A DNA stretch of 64,000 nucleotides. Origin: Patagioenas fasciata. Lineage: Eukaryota; Chordata; Aves; Columbiformes; Columbidae. A program made the translations under genes and the position numbers. The stretch covers positions 146,939,104 through 147,003,103 of the forward strand of contig NC_092520.1 in the NCBI RefSeq assembly GCF_037038585.1, written 5' to 3'. Shown one piece after another: positions 36,984 to 48,936 of the stretch. How positions within the stretch are numbered: the stretch's first letter is position 1; each line of letters starts with the position of its first letter. A model generated the notes under the pieces. That model had not been told where the DNA came from. It worked only from the letters and a program-made list of their open reading frames with translations, and made no database searches.

Positions 36984-38690
36984 GGGCCCATCCATGTGAC
37001 CGACGGGAGCAAGGTGCTGCTCCACCTCTACAGGCTGGGCCTGGACCCTCACACTGGGGAACACGTCGCCTTTGCTGAGCTCCAGAGCTCCAGCCCGCCG
37101 CCAACGCTTTGGTTCCCAATAGCACCTGCCCCGAGCGCTCCCAGGACCTGCTGATGCAAGTGGACCCAGACAAGGCCCATGACACCTTGGCCGTGCTGCG
37201 GGTCTGCGTCCAACCCCTGTGCAAGGGCAAGTGGGCCAAGACCTACGTGCTGTGCTCCCATTGCCGACCTGGCCAACCCTGGTTACCCCATGAAGGCGCC
37301 AACGGGATCCTGGTGGTGTTGGAGGAGAAGAAGTTGCTTTTGCCCCTTTGGCCACAGATGATTCTCATCATCGGGTTGCTGGTGCTGCCGGGGATACTCA
37401 GCGGGCTCAACCTGGGCCTCATGGCGCTAGATCCCATGGAGTTGCACATCGTGCAGAACTGCAGCACCAACAAGGAGAAGTGCTGTGCCTGCATAATCAA
37501 GCCCATCCACTGAAAGGGGAATTATCTGCTGTATTTGCTGCTGCTAGGCAATGTGCTGGTCAACAGCACCCTCACCATTTTCTTCGATGACCTCATCGGC
37601 TCCAGAATCAGCACCGTCATTGCTTCAATCATTGGCATTGTCATTTTCTGGAAGATTGTGCCCCAGGTGCTCTGTTCCAACCACGGCCTCACCATGAGGG
37701 CCAACACCACTATGTTCACCAATTTTTTTATGATGGTGACATTCCCCCTCTCCTACCTCATCAGCAAACTCCTCGACTACATCCTGGGCTAGGAGATCGG
37801 CACTGTCTACAACCGGGAGAAGCTGGTGGAGAAGCTGAAGGTGACAGAACCCTACAACAATCTGGTGAGGGAAGAGCTCAACATCATCCAGGGAGCCCTG
37901 GAGCTCTGCACCAAGATGGTGGAGGACGTGATGATGCTGATGGAGAACTGCTTCATGATAAAGAGCGACACCATTCTGGACTTCAACACCATGTTGGAGA
38001 TCATGGAGAGTGGCTACACCTGCATACCCATCTATGAGGAGAACCGCTCCAACATGATGGACATCCTCTATACCAAGGACCTGGCTTTCATCAACCCAGA
38101 TGACTGCACCCCCCTCAAAACAATCACCAAGTTCTACAGCCACCCCATCCACGCCATTTTCCATGACACCAAGCTGAATACCATGCTGGAGGAGTTCAAA
38201 AAGGGGAAGTTCCACCTGGCCATTGTGCAGAAGGTGAACAGTGAGAGAGAGTGCAATTCGTTCTGTGAGGTGCTGCGGTTGGTGACGCTGGAGGATGTCA
38301 TCGAGGAGATCATCAAGTTGGAGATCCTGTATGAATCAGATCAATTCATTGGCAACAGCAACCAGAACTGGGTGGGCAACCAGAAGAAGAAACAGGACTT
38401 CTCAGCCTTCAAGGACCCCCGTCATTGAGAAGAAGGTCAAGATCTCCCCACAGCTGCTGCTGGCTGCTCACTGCTTCTTCTCCATGGTTGTGACACTCTT
38501 CACCCCAAACTTCATCTCAGAGAAGATCTTGTTGTGGCTCCTCAAATATTCCAGTGTCATCCAGGAGCTGAAGTTCAACGAGGAGAACAAGAAATCCCCG
38601 TGGCACTTCCTCTACTGCAAGAACAAAGCAGCTGACTACTTCATTCTCATCCTGCAGGGCAAGGTGGAGGCTGGCAAGGAATGTATAAAG
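36984..38690 (+). pseudogene. CNNM4: Broken intronless copy of a CNNM (cyclin M / ACDP) Mg2+ transporter gene, CNNM4-like
   Basis: Translation gives a near-continuous match to CNNM proteins, membrane proteins linked to Mg2+ efflux. In order: part of the extracellular domain ([18 protein letters not shown] at 36,990); the DUF21 membrane domain with GLNLGLMALDPMEL (about 37,405-37,445) and [13 protein letters not shown]; the CBS pair ([37 protein letters not shown]; 37,900-38,330); and the start of the cyclic-nucleotide-binding-like domain ([12 protein letters not shown] to [12 protein letters not shown]). Breaks: a frame change between about 37,075 and 37,110, stop TGA at 37,511-37,513, stop TAG at 37,790-37,792, and a frame change near 38,421. 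The signal peptide, start codon and C-terminal tail are missing. Several exons of a normal CNNM gene are fused without introns, so it is a retrocopy. CNNM4 is chosen for FSAFKD and [15 protein letters not shown]2 or CNNM3 remain possible. No function is expected. Confidence 0.88.
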
Positions 38691-41600
38691 GTATGTAATA
38701 CATGTGACTTCCTTCTTAACAGTACCAACTTCTTGCTTCCCACGATGGTATTACTTAGTATGAGACCTTGTACAAACATTGGAGCAAGAACTTTGTTCAT
38801 GAATTCTCCTGACCGTGGATTGTAGAGACCAGAGAAGGAACTTTGCCTACGTCACTAGGGGTGGGCATCACATGAAGCGCTGCTGTCAGAGAGGGGAACA
38901 CCGAAAGAGGGCAGAACAACACCAGAGCAAGTATGTTCCTGTAAAACCAAAAAGCAGTTCTGGCAGTGGATCCTTGTAATACACAAGCAAGAAGTCAGCT
39001 TTGGGAACACTGAAGTTTCTCTTGTGTGAGATCATTTGTGGAATGATTCCAGCTTATAGGAACATTGCTTCCACAAAGCTGACACATATCTAAAGATAGC
39101 CCCCCTCATAGAGCATTTCTCCTTGAACTGCCCAGGCAAGAATCAGAAATTGTTGGTCCCCATGTCACAACAAGTCTTGGTAGGAAGCTCTAAGCTTGAG
39201 ACTGAAGACAGAGTGGTGGTAAACACAAGCATCATCATTTAGTTGAGTTTTCTGAGGAAATAAGGTGTGGCTTAGTAAATCAAGTCATTTCAGGGTACTC
39301 ACAGTGTACAAATAATGTATCAGTCTTACCCTAGCCATAATGAGAGCTATCCCACTGAATCAGAGCCAAATTTAGTCCTAGCTAGGCTGCAAGGTCAACT
39401 GCAATAGAACTCCAGGAACACTCATTAACAGCAATATTAGATTGCAGTAATGGGACTTGGAATTTACAATGACGATTTACAGTTGAGGCTATTTTGAAGC
39501 CAATGGACAGATACAAGCTCTTAGTAACTTGCTGTGAAATATGGCACATTATCACTTGATCTTATGATAAAGGACACTCATAAAGTCCATCTATCACAAA
39601 GCAAGCCATGTGGTAGGCATAATACACCACCAGAATACCTTCAGTCTGAAAGAGCAGAGGGAGAAGTCCCCACCTAGCCTTCCAAAAAAGTGTCACCTTA
39701 TAGTTTAAGGAGATCCATGCCTTCCTCAAAAGCTGACTTGGAACGTGACATTCAAGCTACCAAAACATGAAACTCTGTTGATATTCTCAGTGTTACTGAG
39801 GGGAAGGTCTGTAAAGAGGAAATGTCAAGACACCTACAGAAAATAGCAGAGAATAAATCAGTGGCAGTGGAAAAAAGATAAACAATAGGTATCTGCATAA
39901 ATCAGAATCTACACTAATGCCAAACCAGTGGATACAGAATTGGAGAGAAGTAACCAGTCTTTAGCAGTAACAGAAGTCAGGCTCAATTTGGTGTATCAGA
40001 TTAAAAAGTATCCAGTGTTTCTTATGAATTAGGACAGGATCTTGAACTGCATTTGTGATAACCTTTATTATACCTGACAGTGTGAATTTTGGGAACATGA
40101 TCATGGTTATAGTGTTCACAGCAGAAACTGAAACGTGAAATGGAAGGATTCCCAGGTACCAAAGCGATGGCTGATGATACTTTCTACTGTGACTGAAAGT
40201 GTTGAAGTCACCAACCATGATTTCAGACTGTGACTGGCCCCAGGGAGATGTTGAGAACAGCATATTAGCCTGAATGAAGATGAGCTGAGGCTTGCAGAGA
40301 ATGATAACCTGAACATCTGTGAACTTCTGAGTGTCTCCAATTATACCTCAAAAACCTTAGACCCACTAAGGAAATGCCCAGAGCAAAAGTGATGAAGAAT
40401 TTCTAGGACTTCATAGAAAAGGTAAACTACTAGATTTTTCTTGTTTAATCTCTCACCTCTTGGGACACAAGAATCATCTAAGCAGTTAACACACACAGAC
40501 ACCATTTGGCAGCAATCAGAGCCCCATGTGATGGGGTAAAGGCGATCCAATGCAGGGAACCAGTCCCAAATCGCTATAAACCCCTGGAACAGATAGAGCC
40601 ACAGAAAGCCTGGAGCCACACTGCTGCGAAGTCAGCACCTTGAGCACTTACTGGTGGAATCCTGACACAACTAAGATGGAGTCAGATAAACAAGGAGCTG
40701 CTGCCCTTGCGTAGTGGGGGGGGGACAATCCTACTGTGTCACTTTTAGGCAAGGCATAAAAATGCAGTATGAGCTCCAGTAAAAAGAAAGCATGCTGAGG
40801 AAGTGCTGAGTGCTCCTGAAAACTATCTGAATGGGATGATGAAGGCATTAAAATGTTGGTACATGGAGTGCGGCTGTACTGAAAGGAAGAAGGATCACAG
40901 GCAACACCCACCCTGTTACTAGGCAAAGGATTGAGCTGTGTTTATGTGTGTGTGTGCACATGTGCAAGATGGGATTTTATTTAAAGCAGGACAAGCAGTA
41001 ATCCCTGCAAATACAAGAGCTGACATCAGGAAATGAATAACTTCATACCTAGGGATAATACAGGGTGCTTTATTTGAGCCAAACTGTTTCCATTGGCTAG
41101 GCACCAATGTGCATTGCAGATCAGGTATGACCCAGAGTGATGTGTGTACAGGGTACACTGATCAGTTATGATCTTCTGCCACTCCAAGAGGCCTTTGCAA
41201 ATGGTCATTTTTAAGGACAGGAGATGGACAGTCTGCTTTCTGAGAGGTTACTCTGGAAGAAGCACCAGCAAGAGCCGATCAGGAGTTTAACAGAGCCTTT
41301 CCACAGTATGACATGCCTAACACACTCTTCTCTGACATGAATTGTAGCATGCTGCAGCAGAATTTATGCGATTCAGCACTTAACAGGGCAGATTTGAGCA
41401 CCAGATGTCTTGCCGTGAGTATCAAAAATGAAAAAGAGCAAGAGCAAACTAAGTTGGCAGCATAAACAGCGGAGGGACTGATAGCAAAAACAAGACAGTC
41501 AGGAAGAGATTCTTACCTGTCAAAGCTGGGACATACCAATGCTTTTTCTCCTAAGACTCCATAGAGAGCAGGGAATCCGTTGTCTGAAGAAGGTGTGGAG

Positions 41601-41824
41601 AGAGGTGTGTTACACTAAATAAGCCATTGACAGATAAAATAATAGAAAAGAGCAGGTCATTTGTAGCTGCTCTTCAGAGTGGAGCAGATATAAAAACAGA
41701 CACAAGAAGCAGCAAGTGTAATGGCCAAAAGAGATCAACTGCGGTCTGGCCGGTATCATAGTTAATGACCATAGTGACAGGACAGTGGTAAAGGAAAACT
41801 GAAGATAGCTGCAGAGCTGGGACA
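38691..41824. other. Non-coding stretch after the CNNM retrocopy
   Basis: CNNM homology stops at 38,690. The first bases (gtatgt) look like the start of an intron, and there is no poly(A) tail. The remainder is unique sequence with no recognised gene or transposon. Confidence 0.55.
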
Positions 41825-42043
41825 AATGGCTAAGGAAAACATTTTTTACAACAAGGGTGGTGAAAAACTGGAACATGTTGCCCAGAGAGGTATTAGATGC
41901 TCCATCCCTGGAAACATTCAAGATCAACTTGGACAGGGTTCTGAGCAACCTGATCTAGTTGAAGATGTCCCTGCTCATGGCAGGGGGTTGGACAAGATGA
42001 CCTTTGAAGGTCTCTTCCAACCCAAACTATTCTATGATTCTGA
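41825..42043 (+). mobile_element. CR1 LINE 3' end
   Basis: The order of motifs is that of a CR1 3' terminus: aacaagggtggtgaaaaact, gttgcccagagaggt, gatgctccatccctgg, ctcatggcagggggttgga, gatgaccttt, tctcttccaaccc, and a terminal attctatgattct. It is moderately well preserved and 5'-truncated to about 220 bp. Confidence 0.94.
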
Positions 42044-45000
42044 AACTTGACACAACCTGATAAAAGACCAAGCAAGTTCAAGATCTCAAAAGAGACATCA
42101 GCACTGGCCTTCTTGTGCAGCATAGCAGCAAAAATAGGAGATGAGGAATGACTTCAAAGGTCTGGGATAAATCAAAAACCCCACAGAAAGGGGCTCCATT
42201 TCTCTTGGAGGGACTCAGGATTTGCAGCCACAGTTCTAAGACTACAAAAAAGCATGAAAGAACCACCCAAAGGACAAGAATGCTGAGAGGATAGCTCACA
42301 CACCTGTGTCTGTGGCAGAGGATTAGAAATGTTCCTCGCTACTGTTGTCCTGTGATGAAACCTCCCAGTGCAGGTTGCTTTGCAGAGCTGCTCTGGCAGC
42401 ATGTCTTCATCTTGTATTATTATCAGCACACAGGAGAGGCAAAATTGCCTAGCAGGGTGTGTTTTGAATGTGTGCCTACCTTTTAGTCTCAGATTAGAGT
42501 TACAGTGACATGTCCTCTTTCAGGAAGAGACTGGTTTCTTCTTTAAGTGCTTGCTGACCTGCCTGGCCAGAATGGTTACTGTTTGCTAGAGAGACAGCTG
42601 AAGTGAAGCAGAAGCAATTATTTATATAAAAAGAAGGAACTTGGATAAACAAAAATACTGGCAGCTACCGTGTATTAAAGTGAAAGACCCAGATGCTTTG
42701 AAGCCTTGTCCTCAGGTGATTTTAAGTGCTTCAAAATAATTCTAAGTCTTACCCAAAAATGAAGGCAGCTTGGAGCTCCTTAGAGACTGTTAGTCCATCA
42801 GTGTCCAATCTTTTCTGCGCCTTGAGCACTGCTCTTGTTCTAGCTTCTAGGTCTTGCTTTTCTGTCTGCTGTCCTACTTATGTCTGGGCCAGGGTCTATT
42901 TTGGACTCCAGAGGTTTGTGATCTATTCCTTTTCTGCAGGACTGGAGCTGCTCCTGTTCTATGTTATCTAAGGCAGAAAGGTCCTCCTTCTGTTGGGTGT
43001 TTTTCTTAACTGCTCTGTTAGATCCTAGCACTGGAGTTCTGAGCATCTCCTTTTATGATTTGTTTTCCCCTGAAGTCTCAAAAACAAGTTTCATGATGTT
43101 TAAAATGCTACTGAGAGCTTAGTGAGCACATTGCAGTAGGGCCATTACACTTCAGACGAATCTTTTCCTCCCTACACGGCAACTTCCTTATTTATTTACA
43201 AATTGCTTGCCTCTTGAATTTCTAAAGCTTTTGCTCCAATATATCCCACATTTCAAATCCTTGTGCATTATGTAGAAAAAAAGAAGGCTCATTCATCTGC
43301 ATTACCTCCTGTCTGTGTCCCACTGCCTCAAAGCAATAGCCCATGAGTTAGTATTCAACAGTGTACAGCAGTATTTTCTGACTTCAATAGTGTCTGAGGA
43401 TTGATCCCAGGATAATGATCCCATTGTACTGTGCAGCAGAGAAACACATTGCTAATGCAAGACACGCCAGGAAGAGCCTTTCAACAAGGTACAGATAGTA
43501 GTAAGTACAGCAAGAAGTATGTTGTAGGGCAAACATAACAGCACAGTGTAAAACATCTTGCCAGCAGCTACTTTAAAATGTTCTACTAATAACAGTGTAT
43601 TGTAAAAGGCAGACACACATGCTAGGTTTCTCCAAATCTGAGCCAGAATACTGAATCTCTGTTCTTACTCAGTCTTACTGAATATATCCTTCTTTTTTTT
43701 TGTTCCTAAACTCCAAGAGGTACCTTGGAACAGGTCATCTGCTAGCCCAATCCAGTTCACCAACATGGGACTGCAACAGCATTATCCTGGGTGAACGTCT
43801 CAGTCGCTGTGATATATGGCAGGAGCCAGAAAACCCTCTCGTTGTAGAAGAATGCCAAGAGTCTACCTGAAGCCCAAAGGTGACCTTGTAATTGAATTAG
43901 CAGGAGTGCTTGTTGGCAGGGCACAATCCTTGTTCCGTGCTCAACCCACTCACTACCTTTATTTGGATTCACAGCCTGTCATCCAGTCATAACCTTTGAT
44001 TTTCCTTATCCTCATCAATAAAGCTTAAAAACATAAACCTTATGCTTGCTTCTGTCCTCACATGCCAACACCTTCGCTAGGGAGCTTTCCGTGAGTTAGG
44101 TGAAATGAAAGGCACCTAACCTGGCTGCAAGAACAGACACTACCTCCTGTGTCTTGGCATGATTTATACACGGCAAATCCATATATTTTTCTACTATGAA
44201 TGAATGTGGGGTTTTTTACCCATTTGTTTATAGTTTTACAGAATTTATAATCTGTCATGTACTCATCTATGGACAGAATTCAGATTTCCTTGTGAAAATT
44301 TTACCTAGGCCTGTATTAGGTCACTGTGCACAGTTCTGTGAAGCCATTTTCCTGCAACAGTGAAGAAGGAGAAAAGCAATTATGACGTTTTGTTTAATAA
44401 AAAAATATAAATATAAACATTATTATATTGGTTGATATAGTTGTTTGTAACACTAGGTCTATCTTCGGGTATGTTGTATTGTGGGTAAAAAAGTGGAGAC
44501 TGAAAATTACTTGAATGTAGCAATTGAATATGATGCATGTTATTGAAAAAAGTGTGTAAAAATGAAGTATTTCAATCTAAAACAATTCCTTCTTGAATTG
44601 GTCATTGCAATTTATCAAAATTATGACAAAGCGTGAGTAGTTTCAGATTGTCCACAGCTGTAAATTTTTTAGATTAAACTTTATTTATGATAGGTCACCC
44701 TTCTAACACAGGCAACTGTGACTACACATATCTCATTGGGTTGCTACCAGCTGCAAAATCAGTTTGTGGAGCAGAACTTTGACCTCTCTACTGCAAAACT
44801 GGAGGAAACAATCAACAGAAGGAGATAAAAGAGAATTCTCATTAAAGAGGAAATGGTACATGGCAATAGGGAACAGAAATAAAATTTGCTTGTGCTAAGA
44901 CGCACTTTGTCAACTAGCCTACAAAGGACAAAGGACTCTACTTATTTAGCCAGCAAGATGAAAAAATCTGTGAATTATGACTTGTAGCATTAAATTAATC

Positions 45001-47867
45001 GGAATACCGTTATGTGTTATTACAGCAAGTGGTTGGAGAGCCCATTCGGGTGTGGAATCCAGCCTTGCCAAAAAGCTGTAGGAGCAGACCAGGCTGCTCT
45101 TTTATGCCAGCCAGGGGAACAACAAAGACATTCAGGGACATTAACACCAAGTAAATACAGAACAATCAAAGGCTCTATTTTGTCCAGTAATGTGAAAGTC
45201 ACCACTGTATTGAGGACAAGCACAAGTCATATGTTTCTCTTAAGTCCTACTTAATCCCTGCTTTGAGGATTTAAAGGACATTCAAGTGATTCATAAGCCC
45301 TACGCATGTTCTCTGCATAAGAATGATTTTTACCCACCACAGAGTCAGCTGAGCCATGGAAAATTCTGCAGTGGGTCACATTAGTGGGTTTATACTGCTG
45401 TGTTCAAGAAGGTCTGGTTGATGTTCTGTCTGACAGTTGCAGCTGTAGCTTTAACATCTAGCATACCAATAATCAAAACTCATGGTTTATGGTGTGCGTT
45501 GATTCCCCAGAGGGTTCTGGAAGTAATGTGTGTCTCTTACCGGCATCATTTCATATCTGGCTGGGAAAACAGTTCAAGGAGGAGCTTTAACCAAAGCATC
45601 AGGCACCAGACAGTAATAAAGGCAGGAGGTCTCTTCTGACAGTTCTATGATGTGATCCAGCATGTCAGAGTCTCTGTTTCACACCAAAAAGAAAAAAGGA
45701 AAATGTCTGTTTGCACAAAATATGGCCAACCAGAAAATGGGCCAAAATCAGTTAGATAGTGCCTGAATGTTGCTGCTTTTGAAAACAGCAACCAGACTGC
45801 AAAAGATGGCTTCAGATATCTTTTGCATACTGCATGTGAATTTATTTTGCTTGGGTTTCTGGTTTATGCATCATTATGGTAATCTGTTATTGTTCCTCTT
45901 GCATATTTTTCTGTAGGCTCTTTGGCAGTGACTCCTGCATCTATCACAGCTCAGTTTTGCAGCATGCAGCGGAAAGGAGATGATTCTGATCTATAATTCT
46001 GTCAAATGACACTCCTTAAGATATTGTATAAGCCTATGAAGGTAAATTTATGCTTCTGGCTTTTAGTTCTCTTTGTGTCTGAGCCACTTTGATGCTTAAT
46101 AATCTTTCAGTAAAAGGAAATAATATGCACCTCACCACTTGCTAGGGCTATGAGCTCTTAGAGTTTCTTTGTAGGGGGACTGATACTTTCATTTCTCCTT
46201 TCTTAAAAAGCAAAAGAAAATGCCTGAAGAATGTAAATCTGACTGGAAAAATGCACCCTAATTCTGGTAACATTTTAACAGGCAGGGGAACACAAATTCA
46301 AACACATTGAGGGATGCAGAGAAAAATTGGCAATGAGAATGTTATCAGAGACAGATGCCGGACAGTGCAATCTTCTTTTCATGCAGAGAATAAATCCAAA
46401 AGTGGGTGGAGTGCAAGCTCACATTCACTACTCTTCTCTGTTAGAGACACACTGTGATCCTTGAGAGTATGAAGGAATGGCAAGCATAGAGTGCTAGATG
46501 CTGAAACCCAGATAAAGTTCTAGATGCTTGATGCTAGTTCTAGAACCCTGGTTCCCTCTCCTGGCCCTCAGCAGCAGTGTTATCTTGGTCCAGACACTTT
46601 TCTTTCTTTCTTTGCCTTCTCATCTTTCATCTCACCTTTTCTATGTAGACAGCAATCTCTCTGGAGGAAGAATCTATTACATGTCCATGCCACACCTGCG
46701 CCAGAAGAAGAATGCAAAAATCTTCAGCTTGACACTTAGAAACACAGCTGGAAATCTGGAGAGGAACAAATAGCACTGTTCGCTCCTAATGGAGCATGAC
46801 CTCTTGCTTTGTCTGACTCTGATCACTTAAAAAGGAAATCTTTCCCAGATCCTTTTGTGCTTTCCTTACTGTAGTGTTCTTTTTTGTTACTGGATAGATC
46901 CCCAGCTGCGGCAGAAACTCCCACTGCTCTGTCCCTGCTGAGAGGAAACAGTGCTTCCCCACCAGCAGAGGTGTTCTTAATGCAATTCTAAACCAAAGGC
47001 ATCCCCTGTACCATGAGGTGTACCGCATTCACTTTGTTTGTTTAGCAAGAAATGATGATTCAAAGCTCTCTGCTCCCACTGCGGCCCTCTTTGCCCTCAA
47101 TAATTATCATAAGTCCCCTCCCTTAATTTCAACCTCCAAGTTGCAACCATCCACAGCCATGCTGAAACACCTTTTGCTTTGCAGCAGATGGCAATGCAGT
47201 ACTGCCTGCTGCCAAGATGAGCCAGTTCATTCTTCCATCATCTGCATCTTACTATGAAGCAGCAGACAAAGAGGAAAAAAAAACACTTGGCAGATGATCT
47301 GTGGCAGGTATCTCCTGTTGTAAGACTCTCAGCAGCCTGAGCACACTGATTCAAATAACTAAATAAGCAAATGAAGAAGTCTAGAGATAGCATGCAGCTG
47401 GCCTTCTTGTTCTGATTGACATGGTTGACATAATCCTAAAGAGAAACTTCAGAGTTAGCTAAAATCCTAACCCTTTGATTTTAAACTGCTCTTATTTTCC
47501 CTTGGTCTTGGCAGAAGAAGAGGAGAACATTTGTCCTCAGCACACTATTTGAATGGAATATTTTCCTGAAGACCTCCGACTAGATTTGTGGCATTGTACC
47601 TTTCATATCTGCTCTCTCTCCCCGACTCTTATCACATCATGTCTCAGCATTAGACTGGCTTTTGCTGGATGACTGCACATGATGTTGTAAATTCAAAAAC
47701 TTTAGCTTTTAGCAAACAAGCCTAAACAAACTTTTAGTTGTAGCAAAAACAAAAGCAACCTTCAAATGAGGAATCAGATATCACAGCAAAGAGTGAACAA
47801 GATATCTATAGACAAGCTGAAACATTAACTCTAAAGAGAGAGCTACTTTTATGAGGTCCTTGGTTAC
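42044..47867. other. Non-coding stretch
   Basis: No gene or clear transposon. AT-rich simple sequence occurs at 44,400-44,430. Nothing else could be supported. Confidence 0.6.
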
Positions 47868-47874
47868 CTGTGGA

Positions 47875-48929
47875 TGCCAGGTACCCACCAAAGCTGCTCT
47901 ATGACCACCCTCCTCAGCTGGACAGGGGAGAGAAAATATGACGACTCATCAGTTGAGATAAGGACAGGGAGAGATCACTCAACAGTTACTGTCATGGGCA
48001 AAACAGACTCGACTTTGGGAAAATTAATATATTACCAATCAAATCAGAGAAGGATAATTAGAAATAAAACCATATCTCACTCACTCCCCACTCCTTCCTG
48101 TCCCCCACCTCCTTTTTTCCTGGGCTCAACTTTATTCCTGAATTCTCTGCCTCCTCTCCACCAGTACAGGGAGATGGAGAATGGGGGTTGTGGTCAGTTC
48201 ATCTCTTTGTCTCTGCCAGTCCTTCCTCCTCACACCCTTCCTCTGCTCCAGTGTGGGGCCCATGTCATGGAGACAGCTCTCCACAGACTTTTGCAACATG
48301 AGTCCTTCTCACAAGCTGCAGTTCTTTACAAACAGCTCCAGCGTAGGTCCCTTTTACAGGGTGCAGTCCTTCAGGAACAGACTTCTCCATCATGGGTCGC
48401 TCACAGGGTCACGAGTCTTGCCAGCAAGCCTGCTCCAGCATTGGATCCTCTCTCCATGGGGTCACAGGTCCTGCCAGGAACCTACTGCAGTGCAGGTTTC
48501 CCACAAGGTCACAGCCTCCTTTGGGCATCCACCTGCTCCAGTGTGGACCTCCATGGGCTGCAGGGTGACAGCCAGTCCCACCATGGTCTGCACTATGGGC
48601 TGCAGGGGAGTCTCTGCTCTGGGCCTGGAGCACATCCTGCCCTCCTTCTTCATCTTGGTGTCTGCAGAGTTGTGTTGCTCACATGTTCTTACTCCTCCCT
48701 CCTGTCTGCTGTTGCATGGCAAATTTTTTTCCCCTTCTTAACTATGTTATCCCAGAGGTGTTACCACTGTGTCACTGATGGGCTCAGCTTTGGCCAGCTG
48801 CTGGTCCCTCTTGGAGCCACCTGGCATTGGCTCTATCAGACAGAGCTCTATCAGCTTCTATCAGCTTCTCATAGAAACCACCCCTGTAGCACCCCTGCTA
48901 CCAAAACCTTGCCATGCAAACCAAATACA
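47875..48929 (-). mobile_element. Solo LTR of an avian endogenous retrovirus
   Basis: A 1055-bp element starts TG and ends CA, and both flanks carry the 7-bp direct repeat ctgtgga (47,868-47,874 and 48,930-48,936). That is the structure of an integrated LTR, probably with a 6-bp target-site duplication plus one chance match. Orientation is minus because a recognisable avian LTR start (reading tttggtttgcatggcaagg) lies at the 48.9-kb end. A polyadenylation signal AATAAA in that orientation lies at about 48,131-48,136. A series of roughly 45-52-bp imperfect repeats fills 48,246-48,560. There is no internal retroviral sequence on either side, so recombination between the two LTRs removed the provirus. 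The long plus-strand frame through it is incidental. Confidence 0.85.
48246..48560. repeat. Imperfect tandem repeats inside the LTR (about 45-52 bp)
   Basis: A ctcca...tgg motif followed by a gtcc/cac..gg/cag segment recurs at about 48,246, 48,291, 48,336, 48,385, 48,433, 48,486 and 48,536. Some copies have tg or ca where others keep cg, consistent with CpG decay. Confidence 0.75.
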
Positions 48930-48936
48930 CTGTGGA

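Noticed and set aside
36424-37239. A 271-codon minus-strand frame spanning CR1 and CNNM
   Set aside because: It reads CR1 ORF2 in sense but continues into antisense CNNM retrocopy sequence; it is a chance fusion, not a gene.
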